The notes below the pieces were generated by a model. It worked only from the letters and a program-made list of their open reading frames with translations. It was not told where the DNA came from and made no database searches. A program made the translations under genes and the position numbers. Below are positions 7,901 to 16,280 of a DNA stretch of 52,935 nucleotides, piece after piece (positions within the stretch are counted from its first letter, which is position 1; every line of letters starts with the position of its first letter). The stretch is from assembly GCA_025359905.1 (NCBI GenBank), contig JANYDF010000101.1, positions 1 to 52,935 on the forward strand, given 5' to 3'. Source of the DNA: Rhodospirillales bacterium (GTDB lineage Bacteria; Pseudomonadota; Alphaproteobacteria; Acetobacterales; Acetobacteraceae).

Positions 7901-7919
7901 GTGAAAGGAACGCAGCAAA

Positions 7920-9422
7920 ATGACTCGCGACCTGACCCTTTCGATTGACGTCGGCACCGGCAGCGTGCGGGCGGCGCTGGTCGATCCACACGGGCAAATT
8001 CTGCATATCGCCAGCCATGAGCACGAACAAATCGTACCGGCGTTCGGTTGGGCCGAGCAGCGGCCGGAGGATTGGTGGGCGGGCGTGGTGCGGACCGTGC
8101 GTGCGGCGCTGGCGGCGGTCGAGGGCGCCAGCGCGCATATTGCGGCAGTGTGCGCCTGCGGACAGATGCACGGCACGGTTTTGGTCGATGATGCCGGGAA
8201 CCTGACGCGCGCCACCGCGCCGCTGTGGAACGACAAGCGCACCGCCGATTTGGTGAGTGCGTTCGAGCGGGAGAATGCGCCGGACAGCTACCTTGCCGAA
8301 ACCGGCAACCCGCCGACGCCCGCGTGGCCCGGCTTCAAGCTCGCCTGGTTGCGCCAACACGATCCGCAGGCCTTCGCCGCCGCGCGCACGCTGTTGATGC
8401 CGAAGGACTTCATCAATCTGCGCCTGACCGGCGAGCGGGCGATGGATACTGGCGATGCGTCGTGCAGTTTCCTGATGCAGCCCGGCAAGTTCGCGTGGTC
8501 GCCCGCCATGCTGCAACGTCTTGGACTGGACGCCGCGCTGCTGCCGCCGATCCGCGCGCCGCTTGACATTCTGGGCAGCGTGACCGCCGAGGCGGCGGCG
8601 CTGACAGGATTGACCGAAGGCACGCCGGTACTCGTGGGCGGCGCCGACTATCCGATGGCGCTGCTGGGCTCGGGCGTGTGCCGTCCGGGGCTGGCGTCCG
8701 ATGTCACCGGCACGTCGTGCATTCTGACGCTGATCGCGGGCGCACCATTGCTCGATGCCGAGATTTGCAACGTCGCCACGGTCGAAGGCCATTGGGGCGC
8801 GTTCGTGCTGCTGGAGACCGGCGGCGATGCGATGCGCTGGGCGCGGCGCGCGTTGCACGACAATGCGCTGGGCTACGATGAGATTGCCGCCCGCGCGGCC
8901 ACAGCGCCGGCCGGGGCGGATGGCTTGTTCTTCATGCCGTATCTCACCGGCGAGCGGTTGGGCGCGCACCGCAACGCGCGGGCGCAGTTCTTCGGCCTCG
9001 GCGCGGCACACGGCTTGGCGCATCTGCACCGCGCGGTGATGGAGGGCGTCGGCTTCGCCGCTGCACGGCATTTGCGCATCATGGAACACGCGGCTGGGCG
9101 GCGGCTGGACCGGGTGATCGCGTCCGGCGGCGGCGCCAAGTCCGCGTTGTGGCTGAAAATCAAAGCCAGCCAATACGGCATTCCGATTGCCGTGCCGCGC
9201 GAGGCGGAGTGCGGCGTAGTCGGCTGCGCGGCGCTGGCCGCCACCGCCAGCGGCCGCTTCGCCACTCTCGACGACGCCGTGGCGGCCTATGTGCAGTACG
9301 ACGCGGAAGTGCTGCCCGATCCACGATGGGCCGGCACCTATCGCCGGATGCAGCCGATTTTCGACCGGTTGTACCTCCGTGCCCAGGAGTTTTACGACGA
9401 TCTCGACCGGCTTTCGTCATGA
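7920..9422 (+). CDS. xylB: Xylulokinase-like FGGY-family carbohydrate kinase
   Basis: This encodes 500 residues, normal for FGGY kinases. The N-terminal phosphate-binding motif SIDVGTGSVRAALVD, the sugar-site QMHGTVLVDD and PLWNDKRTADL, the GGADYPMALLGSG segment with the likely catalytic Asp, and the C-terminal adenosine motif VIASGGGAKSALWLKI are all present. Family members phosphorylate D-xylulose or related ketoses for entry into the pentose phosphate pathway. A possible ribosome-binding site GAAAGGAACG precedes ATG 7920. It is transcribed away from the cupin isomerase operon and ends 9 nt from the end of the convergent PfkB gene. The exact sugar is unknown. Confidence 0.85.
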   Translation: MTRDLTLSIDVGTGSVRAALVDPHGQILHIASHEHEQIVPAFGWAEQRPEDWWAGVVRTVRAALAAVEGASAHIAAVCACGQMHGTVLVDDAGNLTRATAPLWNDKRTADLVSAFERENAPDSYLAETGNPPTPAWPGFKLAWLRQHDPQAFAAARTLLMPKDFINLRLTGERAMDTGDASCSFLMQPGKFAWSPAMLQRLGLDAALLPPIRAPLDILGSVTAEAAALTGLTEGTPVLVGGADYPMALLGSGVCRPGLASDVTGTSCILTLIAGAPLLDAEICNVATVEGHWGAFVLLETGGDAMRWARRALHDNALGYDEIAARAATAPAGADGLFFMPYLTGERLGAHRNARAQFFGLGAAHGLAHLHRAVMEGVGFAAARHLRIMEHAAGRRLDRVIASGGGAKSALWLKIKASQYGIPIAVPREAECGVVGCAALAATASGRFATLDDAVAAYVQYDAEVLPDPRWAGTYRRMQPIFDRLYLRAQEFYDDLDRLSS

Positions 9423-9431
9423 CGGCGCCGG

Positions 9432-10343
9432 CTATCCGGCCGTGTTCAATTCACTGAAGCGGCGTTCAACCTCCGCCCGCGAGGGTATGCCATCGCGTCC
9501 GCCTGGGCGGCTGCACTTCAAGGCGGCGGCGGTGTTGGCGAAGCCGAGTGCCGCCTCCACTGCGCGGCCCTCGGCCAGCGCCAGCGTAAACGCGCCGTGG
9601 AACACGTCGCCCGCGCCGAGCGTATCCACGGCCGCGACCTTCACCGGGTCCAGATAGCGGACGGCATCGCCGTCGAGCCACGCAACGCCGTGCTCGCCCA
9701 GCGTGACCGCGAGAAAGGCATCGGTGCGCGTGGCCATCTGGCGCAACGCTTCCTCGACGCCGTCGCACCCGGTGGCGCGTTGCAGGCCGGGGTGGGAAAA
9801 GATCGCGTGCGAGGCCAAAGCGACCGGCGCCGGGTAACTCGCCGGATCGGCCACATCGGCATCGAGCACGCCGGGCAAGCCGTGCGCGCGGGCCGCACGC
9901 AGCGCGTGGGCCGCACCTTCTGGCCAACGGATATCTGCCATCAGCGCATCGCAGTCGCACAGCTTTGCAGGGTCCATCCACGCGGGATCGGCGGGCAATT
10001 CATGCGGGCGGTAGATCAGGATCAGCCGGTGGCCGGCGTCATCGACCAGGACGATGGAGTGCGACGAGATCACATTTGCCACGCGCCGCACGCCTTCAAC
10101 GCCCACGCCTTCGGCGGCAATGCCGGTCAGGATGCGGTCGCCCAGTTCGTCCTGCCCCAGCCTGCCGAACCACTGGCTGGCCCCGCCGAGCCGTGCCACC
10201 GTGACCGCCGCGTTGGCGGCCATGCCGCCGCCGACCTCGCGCCGATCCTCGGTGATCATTTTGCCATCGCCGATCGGAAGCTTGTCCACGCGATAGATCA
10301 GATCGAGCACGCCGACGCCGACGCAGTTCACGCGTGCCTTCAC
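9432..10343 (-). CDS. PfkB-family kinase resembling sulfofructose kinase YihV
   Basis: This encodes 303 residues from GTG 10343, with GGAGC 8 nt upstream. The start CVGVGVLDLIYRVDKLP, then EVGGGMAANAAVTVARLGG, the ATP-site/anion-hole motif VDTLGAGDVFHGAF with its catalytic Asp, and the end AALKCSRPGGRDGIP follow E. coli YihV nearly segment by segment. From memory of YihV, Lys27, Asn109 and Arg138 contact the sulfonate. Here Lys28 and Arg139 (ADIRWPEGA) are kept, while the Asn position is Ile (RLILIY). YihV phosphorylates 6-deoxy-6-sulfofructose at C1. The gene is divergent from the YihT-like aldolase, a context that supports a kinase-aldolase pair. Substrate remains to be tested. Confidence 0.8.
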   Translation of the reverse strand: MKARVNCVGVGVLDLIYRVDKLPIGDGKMITEDRREVGGGMAANAAVTVARLGGASQWFGRLGQDELGDRILTGIAAEGVGVEGVRRVANVISSHSIVLVDDAGHRLILIYRPHELPADPAWMDPAKLCDCDALMADIRWPEGAAHALRAARAHGLPGVLDADVADPASYPAPVALASHAIFSHPGLQRATGCDGVEEALRQMATRTDAFLAVTLGEHGVAWLDGDAVRYLDPVKVAAVDTLGAGDVFHGAFTLALAEGRAVEAALGFANTAAALKCSRPGGRDGIPSRAEVERRFSELNTAG

Positions 10344-10494
10344 CCGATTGCTCCGGTCATCGTCCGCGCCCTGTGTAGCGGTTCGAGACCAGCCCCAGTA
10401 TCATGGCGGCCGCTCGCGCCAAAGTGCGCCAGGCTGCATTTGCATGCGCGCCTGACGCGGCCATCATGCCGGCCGAATGCCGGGAGACGCCGAT

Positions 10495-11373
10495 ATGACT
10501 GCCTCGATCACCGATAGCCTGGCCCCGCTGCGGCGGCCCTCCGGCGGGTTCGCCATGCTGGCGCTCGATCAGCGCGAATCGTTGCGGGTGATGCTGGCGG
10601 AGGCGCGCGGGGTGGCAATCGACGATGCCACCGTCGCTGACTTCAAGCTGGCCGGTCTGCGTACGCTGACCCCGTTCGCGTCCGCCGTGTTGCTGGACCG
10701 GGCGTTCGCGTGGGATCGCGCGGTGGCGGAACACGCCATCGCGCCCGGCTGCGCGCTGATCGCCGCCGCCGATCTGTTCATTCCGGGCACCGATGAGATC
10801 ATCGGCTCGGTCGAGATCGACACCGAGGTGGTTCCGGCCAAGGTGCGCGCGCAGGGGGCGAGCGCGCTGAAGTTGCTGGTGATCTGGCGGCCGGATGAGC
10901 CAGCCGAGCAGCGCGTGGCGCTGGTGGACGCCTTCATTCAGCGGTGCCGCGCGGCGGGGCTGGCCAGCATCGTCGAACCGGTGTCGCGCAAACCGCGCGG
11001 CGGTGGGGCGTGGGATCTCGATGCCGGGATTCTGGCTGCTGCGCAGGAGCTCGGCAGCCGGGGGGCGGATTTGTATAAGGCCGAAGTGCCATTGCACGGC
11101 CAGGGCACCGAGGCCGAGGTCCGCAGCCGCTGCGCGATGCTGACACGAACCATTGCCAGCCCTTGGGTGGTGCTGTCGTCTGGCGTGCCGCAGGATCAGT
11201 TTCCCATCGCGGTGGAATGGGCCTGCCGGGAAGGGGCGTCCGGCTTTCTGGCCGGGCGCGGCGTGTGGCGCGGCGTGCTGGGCCATCCCGGCATGGAGGC
11301 GGCGTTGCGCGCTGAGGCGGTGCCGCGCTTGCAACAGTTGAGCGCCGTGGTCGACCGCGTGGTGGGCAGGTAA
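10495..11373 (+). CDS. yihT: Sulfofructosephosphate aldolase (YihT)-like class I aldolase
   Basis: This encodes 292 residues, the same length as I recall for E. coli YihT, from ATG 10495 with GGGAG upstream. RPSGGFAMLALDQRE, ADLFIPGTDE, ALKLLVIWRPDE, GADLYKAEVPLHGQG, WVVLSSGV and GASGFLAGRGVW match YihT closely. Lys195 (LYK) is the expected Schiff-base lysine, and Arg255 (AGRGVW) aligns with an Arg that binds the sulfonate side in YihT as I recall it. YihT cleaves 6-deoxy-6-sulfofructose-1-phosphate to DHAP and sulfolactaldehyde. The LacD tagatose-bisphosphate aldolases are the nearest alternative, but the match to YihT is better. It is divergent from the YihV-like kinase with a 150-nt shared promoter region. 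Confidence 0.82.
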   Translation: MTASITDSLAPLRRPSGGFAMLALDQRESLRVMLAEARGVAIDDATVADFKLAGLRTLTPFASAVLLDRAFAWDRAVAEHAIAPGCALIAAADLFIPGTDEIIGSVEIDTEVVPAKVRAQGASALKLLVIWRPDEPAEQRVALVDAFIQRCRAAGLASIVEPVSRKPRGGGAWDLDAGILAAAQELGSRGADLYKAEVPLHGQGTEAEVRSRCAMLTRTIASPWVVLSSGVPQDQFPIAVEWACREGASGFLAGRGVWRGVLGHPGMEAALRAEAVPRLQQLSAVVDRVVGR

Positions 11374-11388
11374 CCGGCCTGCGCCGGA

Positions 11389-12165
11389 CTACTCCAGGTC
11401 CAGCGCCTGTTTGCGGCGAATGAATGGCGAGTAGACCGGTGCGGATGGCACGATGCGGCCGTCCGCACCCCAGTCGGCCATTTTGTTGAACGGCACAATG
11501 GCGCGGGTGGCTGCTTGCGGCAGCGCGGCGCGGAATGCGGCCACGATCGCCACCAGCCGGGCATCGATGGCCGCCGGGTCCGAGTAGCGCAGCCCCGCCT
11601 CAACACCGTAGGCGACGAACGGGGCCAGTACGTCGAAACCGGGGTACGCCAGCGAGAAATTCACCGGCCACAGCATCAGGTCGATATCGCCGCTGCGGCC
11701 GTCAAAAGCATAGGTCGCCGGGCTGGTGCCCACGGTCACCGACAGCATGGCGCGCTTGCCCCGGAAGCGGCCGTTCTCGAAGCGCAGCTGGCTGGTGTAG
11801 ACCTCGCCATAGGCGAATACCCGGTCGAACCAGCCTTTCAGCATGGCGGGCGGCAGGTGCCACCACATCGGGTACTGCAGCACCACGAGATCGGCGCGTT
11901 CCAGTTGCGCGATCTCGTCCATCACGGCTTGCGGCAGCGTGCCGGTCTGCGCCGCGTGCCGCTGTTCGGATTGCACGTCGAACCGGGCCGGGGCGACGCG
12001 ATCCGGGTAGAATTCGGCGCGCTCGCATGGATCGAAGCCCATAGCGTACAGGTCGGACACACTGGCTGTCCAACCCGCCGCGCTGAGTGCCTCGGTGCCG
12101 GAGCGCACCAGATGGGCGTTGAACGACTGCGGCTCCGGGTGAGCCAGAACGAAATGCGCGTGCAT
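11389..12165 (-). CDS. NAD(P)H:quinone reductase-like flavoprotein (flavodoxin-like fold)
   Basis: This encodes 258 residues. The N-terminus HFVLAHPEPQSFNAHLV is the flavin-binding start of the NQO/KefF/MdaB group. LVVLQYPMWWHLPPAMLKGW carries the conserved 'P-x-W-W' FMN/FAD-binding loop, and VTVGTSPATYA follows. Members reduce quinones or flavins in the cytoplasm. It is the last gene of a minus-strand operon with an SDR (8-nt gap), a GntR regulator and an LLM flavin monooxygenase; supplying reduced flavin or removing quinone products for that operon is possible. The C-terminal ~50 residues are a family-variable extension. Confidence 0.85.
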   Translation of the reverse strand: MHAHFVLAHPEPQSFNAHLVRSGTEALSAAGWTASVSDLYAMGFDPCERAEFYPDRVAPARFDVQSEQRHAAQTGTLPQAVMDEIAQLERADLVVLQYPMWWHLPPAMLKGWFDRVFAYGEVYTSQLRFENGRFRGKRAMLSVTVGTSPATYAFDGRSGDIDLMLWPVNFSLAYPGFDVLAPFVAYGVEAGLRYSDPAAIDARLVAIVAAFRAALPQAATRAIVPFNKMADWGADGRIVPSAPVYSPFIRRKQALDLE

Positions 12166-12172
12166 CGGCGGT

Positions 12173-12961
12173 CTACTCCGTGACGGGCACGGTGTAGTTC
12201 AAAATAAGCCGTCCGCCGTCCGGGTAGATGGTCTGGCCGGTGATGTACGACGCATCGTCGCTGGCCAGGAATGCCGCCACCGCCGCCACTTCGCGCGGTT
12301 CGCCGCAGCGGCCGATGGGTGTGCGCGACAGCACCGCGCGGCGCGCGGCGTCCGAGGTCATGATGGCGCTGGCCACCATCTCGGTCAGAATGGTGCCAGG
12401 GCCGATGCCAACGACACGAATGCCGTGCGGCGCCAATCCGACCGAGGCAGTGGTGGTCAACTGGTTCATGCCGCCTTTGGAAATTGCGTAGGTGGCAATC
12501 GACGGGTTGGCCAGATGCGCGTTGATCGAGGACATGTTGATGATGACGCCGCCGCGCCGCTCCGGCGTGTTTTGCGCGATCATCTGCCGGGCCGCTTCCT
12601 GCACGCCGAAGAAGGCGCCGCGCAGGTTGATGCCGAGCACGGTATCGAAATCCTCGTCGGTGATGCTGAGGAAATCCTGATTCCTGGCGATACCGGCATT
12701 GTTCAGCATCACGTCCAGCCGCCCGAACGCGCTGACCGCCACGCCGACCAGCCGCACCACATCGGCGCGTTTGGCAATATCGGCAACCACGCTGCGCAGA
12801 TTCGGGTGCGCCAGTTCGGCTTCGGTCTGCGCCAGGGCGGCAGCATCCACATCGCCGATGACCACTTTGGCGCCATCGGCCAAGAAGCGCTCGGCGCAGG
12901 CGCGTCCTATACCACGCGCGCCACCGGTAATGACTGCAACCCGATCTTGTAACCGCATCAT
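12173..12961 (-). CDS. SDR-family NAD(P)-dependent oxidoreductase
   Basis: This encodes 262 residues. The Rossmann motif ITGGARGIG, the NNAG motif (LNNAGIA), catalytic Ser144/145, Tyr158 and Lys162 (YAISKGG) and the C-terminal TGQTIYPDGG are all present. A second ATG directly follows the first and has better spacing to GGAG, so the protein may start one residue later. Classical SDRs of this type oxidise sugars, polyols or hydroxyacids. It lies between the GntR regulator and the flavoprotein in the same operon; an SDR of this kind serves as sulfoquinovose or sugar dehydrogenase in other pathways, but the substrate here is not known. Confidence 0.88.
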   Translation of the reverse strand: MMRLQDRVAVITGGARGIGRACAERFLADGAKVVIGDVDAAALAQTEAELAHPNLRSVVADIAKRADVVRLVGVAVSAFGRLDVMLNNAGIARNQDFLSITDEDFDTVLGINLRGAFFGVQEAARQMIAQNTPERRGGVIINMSSINAHLANPSIATYAISKGGMNQLTTTASVGLAPHGIRVVGIGPGTILTEMVASAIMTSDAARRAVLSRTPIGRCGEPREVAAVAAFLASDDASYITGQTIYPDGGRLILNYTVPVTE

Positions 12962-13030
12962 CCCGCTCCGACTCGACGGCGGATTCGTCCGCCGCCAGCC
13001 ATATTGCGCCCACCTGCCGCTTTGGAGAAA

Positions 13031-13765
13031 TCAGCGGACGGTCTGGATGGCGGCGTTGCGGTCGATGAAATAGCGCTCAACCCGGCCGATATGCTGGTCC
13101 ATCAAGGCTGCCGCAGCCGTCGGATCGCTGCCGCGAATGGCGGCCACTATGCCCAGATGTTGCGCGTGCGAGGTGCAGCAGCGCGCCGGGTCGCGGAAAT
13201 ACGCGGCACGGCGCGCGCGCGACAGCAGGTAGAACGGGTTGACCACGCGTACCAGAATATCGTTCTGCGTGGCGCGGAAAATGGTCATGTGGAAGTTGTA
13301 GTCGTGTTGGTCGAACGGTTGGCCAGCCGCCATCGCCGCTTCGGTCGCCGTCAAAATCGTGTCCAGCGCCGCAAGGTCATCCGCCGTGCGCCGCTCGCTG
13401 GCCAGCCGCACCGCTTGCAGTTCCAGCATGCGGCGCACTTCGATGCACTCGGCTATGTCCTTATGCGACATCGGCAGCCCGAGGTCTTGCGACAGCACCA
13501 AGGCTTCCAGGCTGGTGCCGCCCGGCTCGCGGCACAGGAAAATGCCGGAACTGGCGCGGCGCTCAATGACGCGCATGGCCTGCAACTTGGTCAGCGCCTC
13601 GCGCACCGCGCCCCGGCTGGCGGCGAAGCGCACCGCAAGATCGCGCTCCGACGGCAGCCGCTCGCCCGCCGTATAGCCGCGCCGGTTGATGAACACGAGC
13701 ATCTCGCTCACCACCCGGTCGACGCTGTCGATGGTCTCCGTTGCTCGATCCGCAGTGTCCGTCAC
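13031..13765 (-). CDS. GntR/FadR-family transcriptional regulator (FCD domain)
   Basis: This encodes 244 residues from GTG 13765; the frame extends upstream only through the overlapping LLM gene, and AAGGG over the LLM stop codon is a possible ribosome-binding site. The winged helix is visible (ERLPSERDLAVRFAASRG, then AVREALTKLQAMRVIERRAS), followed by an FCD ligand domain whose metal His residues appear in YNFHMTIF, HAQHLGIV and DQHIGRVE. It sits in the middle of the operon it probably controls. A GGTC-T-GACC palindrome upstream of the first operon gene (16194-16202) is a candidate target. The effector is probably a sugar acid or related acid, as in most FCD regulators. Confidence 0.88.
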   Translation of the reverse strand: MTDTADRATETIDSVDRVVSEMLVFINRRGYTAGERLPSERDLAVRFAASRGAVREALTKLQAMRVIERRASSGIFLCREPGGTSLEALVLSQDLGLPMSHKDIAECIEVRRMLELQAVRLASERRTADDLAALDTILTATEAAMAAGQPFDQHDYNFHMTIFRATQNDILVRVVNPFYLLSRARRAAYFRDPARCCTSHAQHLGIVAAIRGSDPTAAAALMDQHIGRVERYFIDRNAAIQTVR

Positions 13766-13782
13766 GATCCGCGCATATCCCT

Positions 13783-14892
13783 TCAAGCGGCCGCTTTGGC
13801 TCCGGCGGCGGCGCGCACGATGGGCATTACCTCGGTCGCCAGCAGGCGCATACTCTCGCGCTGCACGGCGTCGTTCGCACCTTCCCAGTCCGGGCAGGCC
13901 AGCACCAGTTTGCCGAACGGCCCGACCCGCTCGCGGAACGCAATCAGCTTTTCCGCCACCGTCTTGGGGCTGCCGTGAATGACAATCTTGTCGATCAGCA
14001 TGTCCGTCGTCACGTCGGCGTCGTTCATCTTCGGGTCCGGGCGGGCGGCAATGGTGTAGTTGCCGATGCTCAGCGCCCGCCACAGATAGCTGAAATAGTA
14101 GTTCAGCGAGCCATTCGGGTTCATCGCGATGGCGCGGGCTTCCTCGTCGGTGCGCGCCACCACGATGTTGCGCGCCACCCGCCAATCGGCCCCGGTGGCC
14201 GGGCGGCCAACGGCTTCGCAACCCTCGGCGTATTTCTTCCAGTGGCTGGCGATGCTGTATTCGGGGATGAAATTGGCCGAGATTGGAATCCAGCCGCGCT
14301 TGGCCGCCGTGGTCATGCTGCTGGAGAACGGACTCATCACCGACAGGCCAATCGGCGGATGCGGCTGCTGCAACGGCTTGGCCATGGTGCCGACGCCGAG
14401 TTCCGGCACGATGTTGTCGCGCACCCGCACTGTCCAGTATTTGCCGGGCAAGTCGTACGGCGGATCGCTGGCCCAGATTTTTTGAATCATATCGATGCTT
14501 TCCAGCATCTTGGCTTCGCGTTCCTTGCCGTCGCCGCTGCCGAACAGCTCGAAATCGCTGGCCAGCGCGCCGGTGCCGATGCCGAAGATCAGCCGCCCGC
14601 CGCTGAGGTGATCGAACATCGCCACTTCGCCGGCCACGATGGCCGGGTGATGGTTCGGCATGTTGATGACGCCGGTGGCGAATTTGATGTTCTTCGTGCG
14701 GGCAATCAGGCTCGCCATGAAGATCAGCGGCGAGGTGATCGGCTCGGTCGAGGCGGTGTAATGTTCGCCGACCCAGGCTTCGGCGTAGCCAAGCTGGTCC
14801 GCCAGCACGATCTTGTCGCCATCTTCGCGCAGCACGTCGGTGAACGAGCGGTGCGGCGGGTGCAGCGGCATCATGAAAAGGCCGAGGTCCAT
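13783..14892 (-). CDS. LLM-class flavin-dependent monooxygenase (luciferase-like)
   Basis: This encodes 369 residues, typical of the family, with AAGGAAA 6 nt before the ATG. The N-terminal LGLFMMPLHPP, the AEAWVGEHYT motif, FATGVINMPNHHPAIVAGE and FDHLSGGRLIFGIGTGAL are standard for the TIM-barrel luciferase-like monooxygenases that use FMNH2 and O2. It resembles the LimB-type branch more than SsuD alkanesulfonate monooxygenase. A reductase would be needed; the NQO-like flavoprotein later in the operon is the only local candidate. A monooxygenase inside a sugar-acid operon is unusual, and it could cleave a C-S or C-C bond of an odd substrate. Function is open. Confidence 0.85.
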   Translation of the reverse strand: MDLGLFMMPLHPPHRSFTDVLREDGDKIVLADQLGYAEAWVGEHYTASTEPITSPLIFMASLIARTKNIKFATGVINMPNHHPAIVAGEVAMFDHLSGGRLIFGIGTGALASDFELFGSGDGKEREAKMLESIDMIQKIWASDPPYDLPGKYWTVRVRDNIVPELGVGTMAKPLQQPHPPIGLSVMSPFSSSMTTAAKRGWIPISANFIPEYSIASHWKKYAEGCEAVGRPATGADWRVARNIVVARTDEEARAIAMNPNGSLNYYFSYLWRALSIGNYTIAARPDPKMNDADVTTDMLIDKIVIHGSPKTVAEKLIAFRERVGPFGKLVLACPDWEGANDAVQRESMRLLATEVMPIVRAAAGAKAAA

Positions 14893-14921
14893 GGCGTATT
14901 TCCTTTTCGGGTGCAGTCCGG

Positions 14922-16112
14922 TCAGCGGATGATGTCGACGAAGGCGGGGCCGTCGATGTACGGGTGGGCGGCGGCGAAATCGTCGTCGACCGCAACACCG
15001 ATGCCGGGGGCCTCGTTGGGCCGCACATTGCCATCGGCACCAATCGTATAGGGCGTGCTGGTCAGCCCCTCGCGGAACAGATTGCCGCGCGACACGTCGG
15101 CTTCAAAGTATCCGGCGTTGTCGATGGAGGCGAGGAAGTGGATCGAGGCGGCCTGGTTCAGTCCGGTCAAAGACGAATGCGGGTTGATCGGCAGCTTCCA
15201 GGCCGAACCGAGCGCTGCAATGCGCAGTCCCTCGGTGATGCCGCCGCACTTGGACAAATCGGGCTGCAAAATGCTGATAACATTGTCTTCCACGACGCGC
15301 TGGAACTCGAAGCGGGTGTAGTGGTTTTCGCCAGCCGCCAACGGAATGCGGGTCAGTTGGCGCGCATCGGCGTAGCGGCGATGGTCGTGCGGCGGGAATG
15401 GCTCCTCTAGCCAGCCGACGCCGAGCTCTTCGAACGCGGGGCCGACCGCGCGCACGTCGTTCAGCGAATATTCGGTGTTGGCGTCCACTAGAATCACCAG
15501 CGCATCGCCGAACGCCTTGCGCACCGCGCTGACCCGGGCAATGTCGGCCGCCGGGCTGTCGCCGACCCGCAGTTTCACCGCTTTGTAGCCCTGGGCGATG
15601 AGCGGGCTGGCTTCCTCGACCAGCGCCTCCGGTGCTTGCCAGCCGAGCGCCACGCCGCCCGCATAGGCCGCAACCGGCCGCGCGCCGCCGCCGAGCAGGC
15701 GGTACAGCGGCACGCCCAATGCCTTGGCGCGCAGGTCCCACAACGCCATGTCGATACCGCTCATCGCCATCGACGTCGCGGCGCCCAGGCCGTGGCTTTT
15801 CAACTGCACGCGATAGATCGCGTCCCACAATCCAACCACGTCATCCACCGGGCGGCCGACGCAGACGCCGCGCAGCACAGTGTTGACGATGTGGGCGGTG
15901 ATGTTGGCGGCGCGGGCGTGATGCGATTCGCCATAGCCCACCGTTCCGTCGCTGCCGACGATTTTGACCAGCACTGAATCGCGCTTGACGGCGCGGCCAA
16001 TGCCCAGCCGCGCCCCGTTGCTGACTGGCACCGACATGGCGGTCGCTGTAACGCTTTCGATCCGCTGGCCGCCAGACGCGGCGGCCAGCGGCGATACGGT
16101 TGCGGCGCTCAT
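14922..16112 (-). CDS. Mandelate racemase / muconate-lactonizing enzyme family protein (enolase superfamily)
   Basis: This encodes 396 residues from ATG 16112, preceded at 5 nt by GGGGAGG; an ATG at 16145 is less well placed. The N-terminal capping domain is followed by a barrel with AVKLRVG (K-x-R), metal ligands in VDANTEY, WLEEPFPPHD and LAAGENHY, and an Asp/His dyad in LQPDLSKCGG and INPHSS. This is the mandelate-racemase subgroup pattern, whose members dehydrate or epimerise sugar acids. It heads the minus-strand operon with the LLM oxidase, GntR and SDR, so a sugar-acid dehydratase step is likely. The exact acid cannot be told. Confidence 0.88.
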   Translation of the reverse strand: MSAATVSPLAAASGGQRIESVTATAMSVPVSNGARLGIGRAVKRDSVLVKIVGSDGTVGYGESHHARAANITAHIVNTVLRGVCVGRPVDDVVGLWDAIYRVQLKSHGLGAATSMAMSGIDMALWDLRAKALGVPLYRLLGGGARPVAAYAGGVALGWQAPEALVEEASPLIAQGYKAVKLRVGDSPAADIARVSAVRKAFGDALVILVDANTEYSLNDVRAVGPAFEELGVGWLEEPFPPHDHRRYADARQLTRIPLAAGENHYTRFEFQRVVEDNVISILQPDLSKCGGITEGLRIAALGSAWKLPINPHSSLTGLNQAASIHFLASIDNAGYFEADVSRGNLFREGLTSTPYTIGADGNVRPNEAPGIGVAVDDDFAAAHPYIDGPAFVDIIR

Positions 16113-16193
16113 GCACCCTCCCCACGCGGTATTATCGATGGCCACTTGCTGCGGCCTTGCCAGTTGTATGGACCATTGTGATCCGACCGAACC

Positions 16194-16202
16194 GGTCTGA
16201 CC
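16194..16202. promoter_or_regulatory. Candidate GntR/FadR-type operator (GGTC-T-GACC)
   Basis: On the minus strand the site reads AAATTGGTCAGACCGGTT. This is close to the AATTGGTnnnACCAATT operators of FadR-type regulators, with one strong half. It lies about 80 nt upstream of the dehydratase ATG. Assignment to the GntR regulator at 13031-13765 is inference. Confidence 0.4.
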
Positions 16203-16280
16203 AATTTAGTCAGGCGGCGCAAGCGGCGTCAATGCGCCATCGCGGGCGCATTGTCCCGTTGCCGTGAGGGTGCCGCGTGG

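Noticed and set aside
7782-9173. Long open frame antisense to the xylulokinase-like gene
   Set aside because: It is Arg/Gln/His-rich without domain motifs and mirrors the codon pattern of the FGGY gene; typical antisense shadow in GC-rich DNA.
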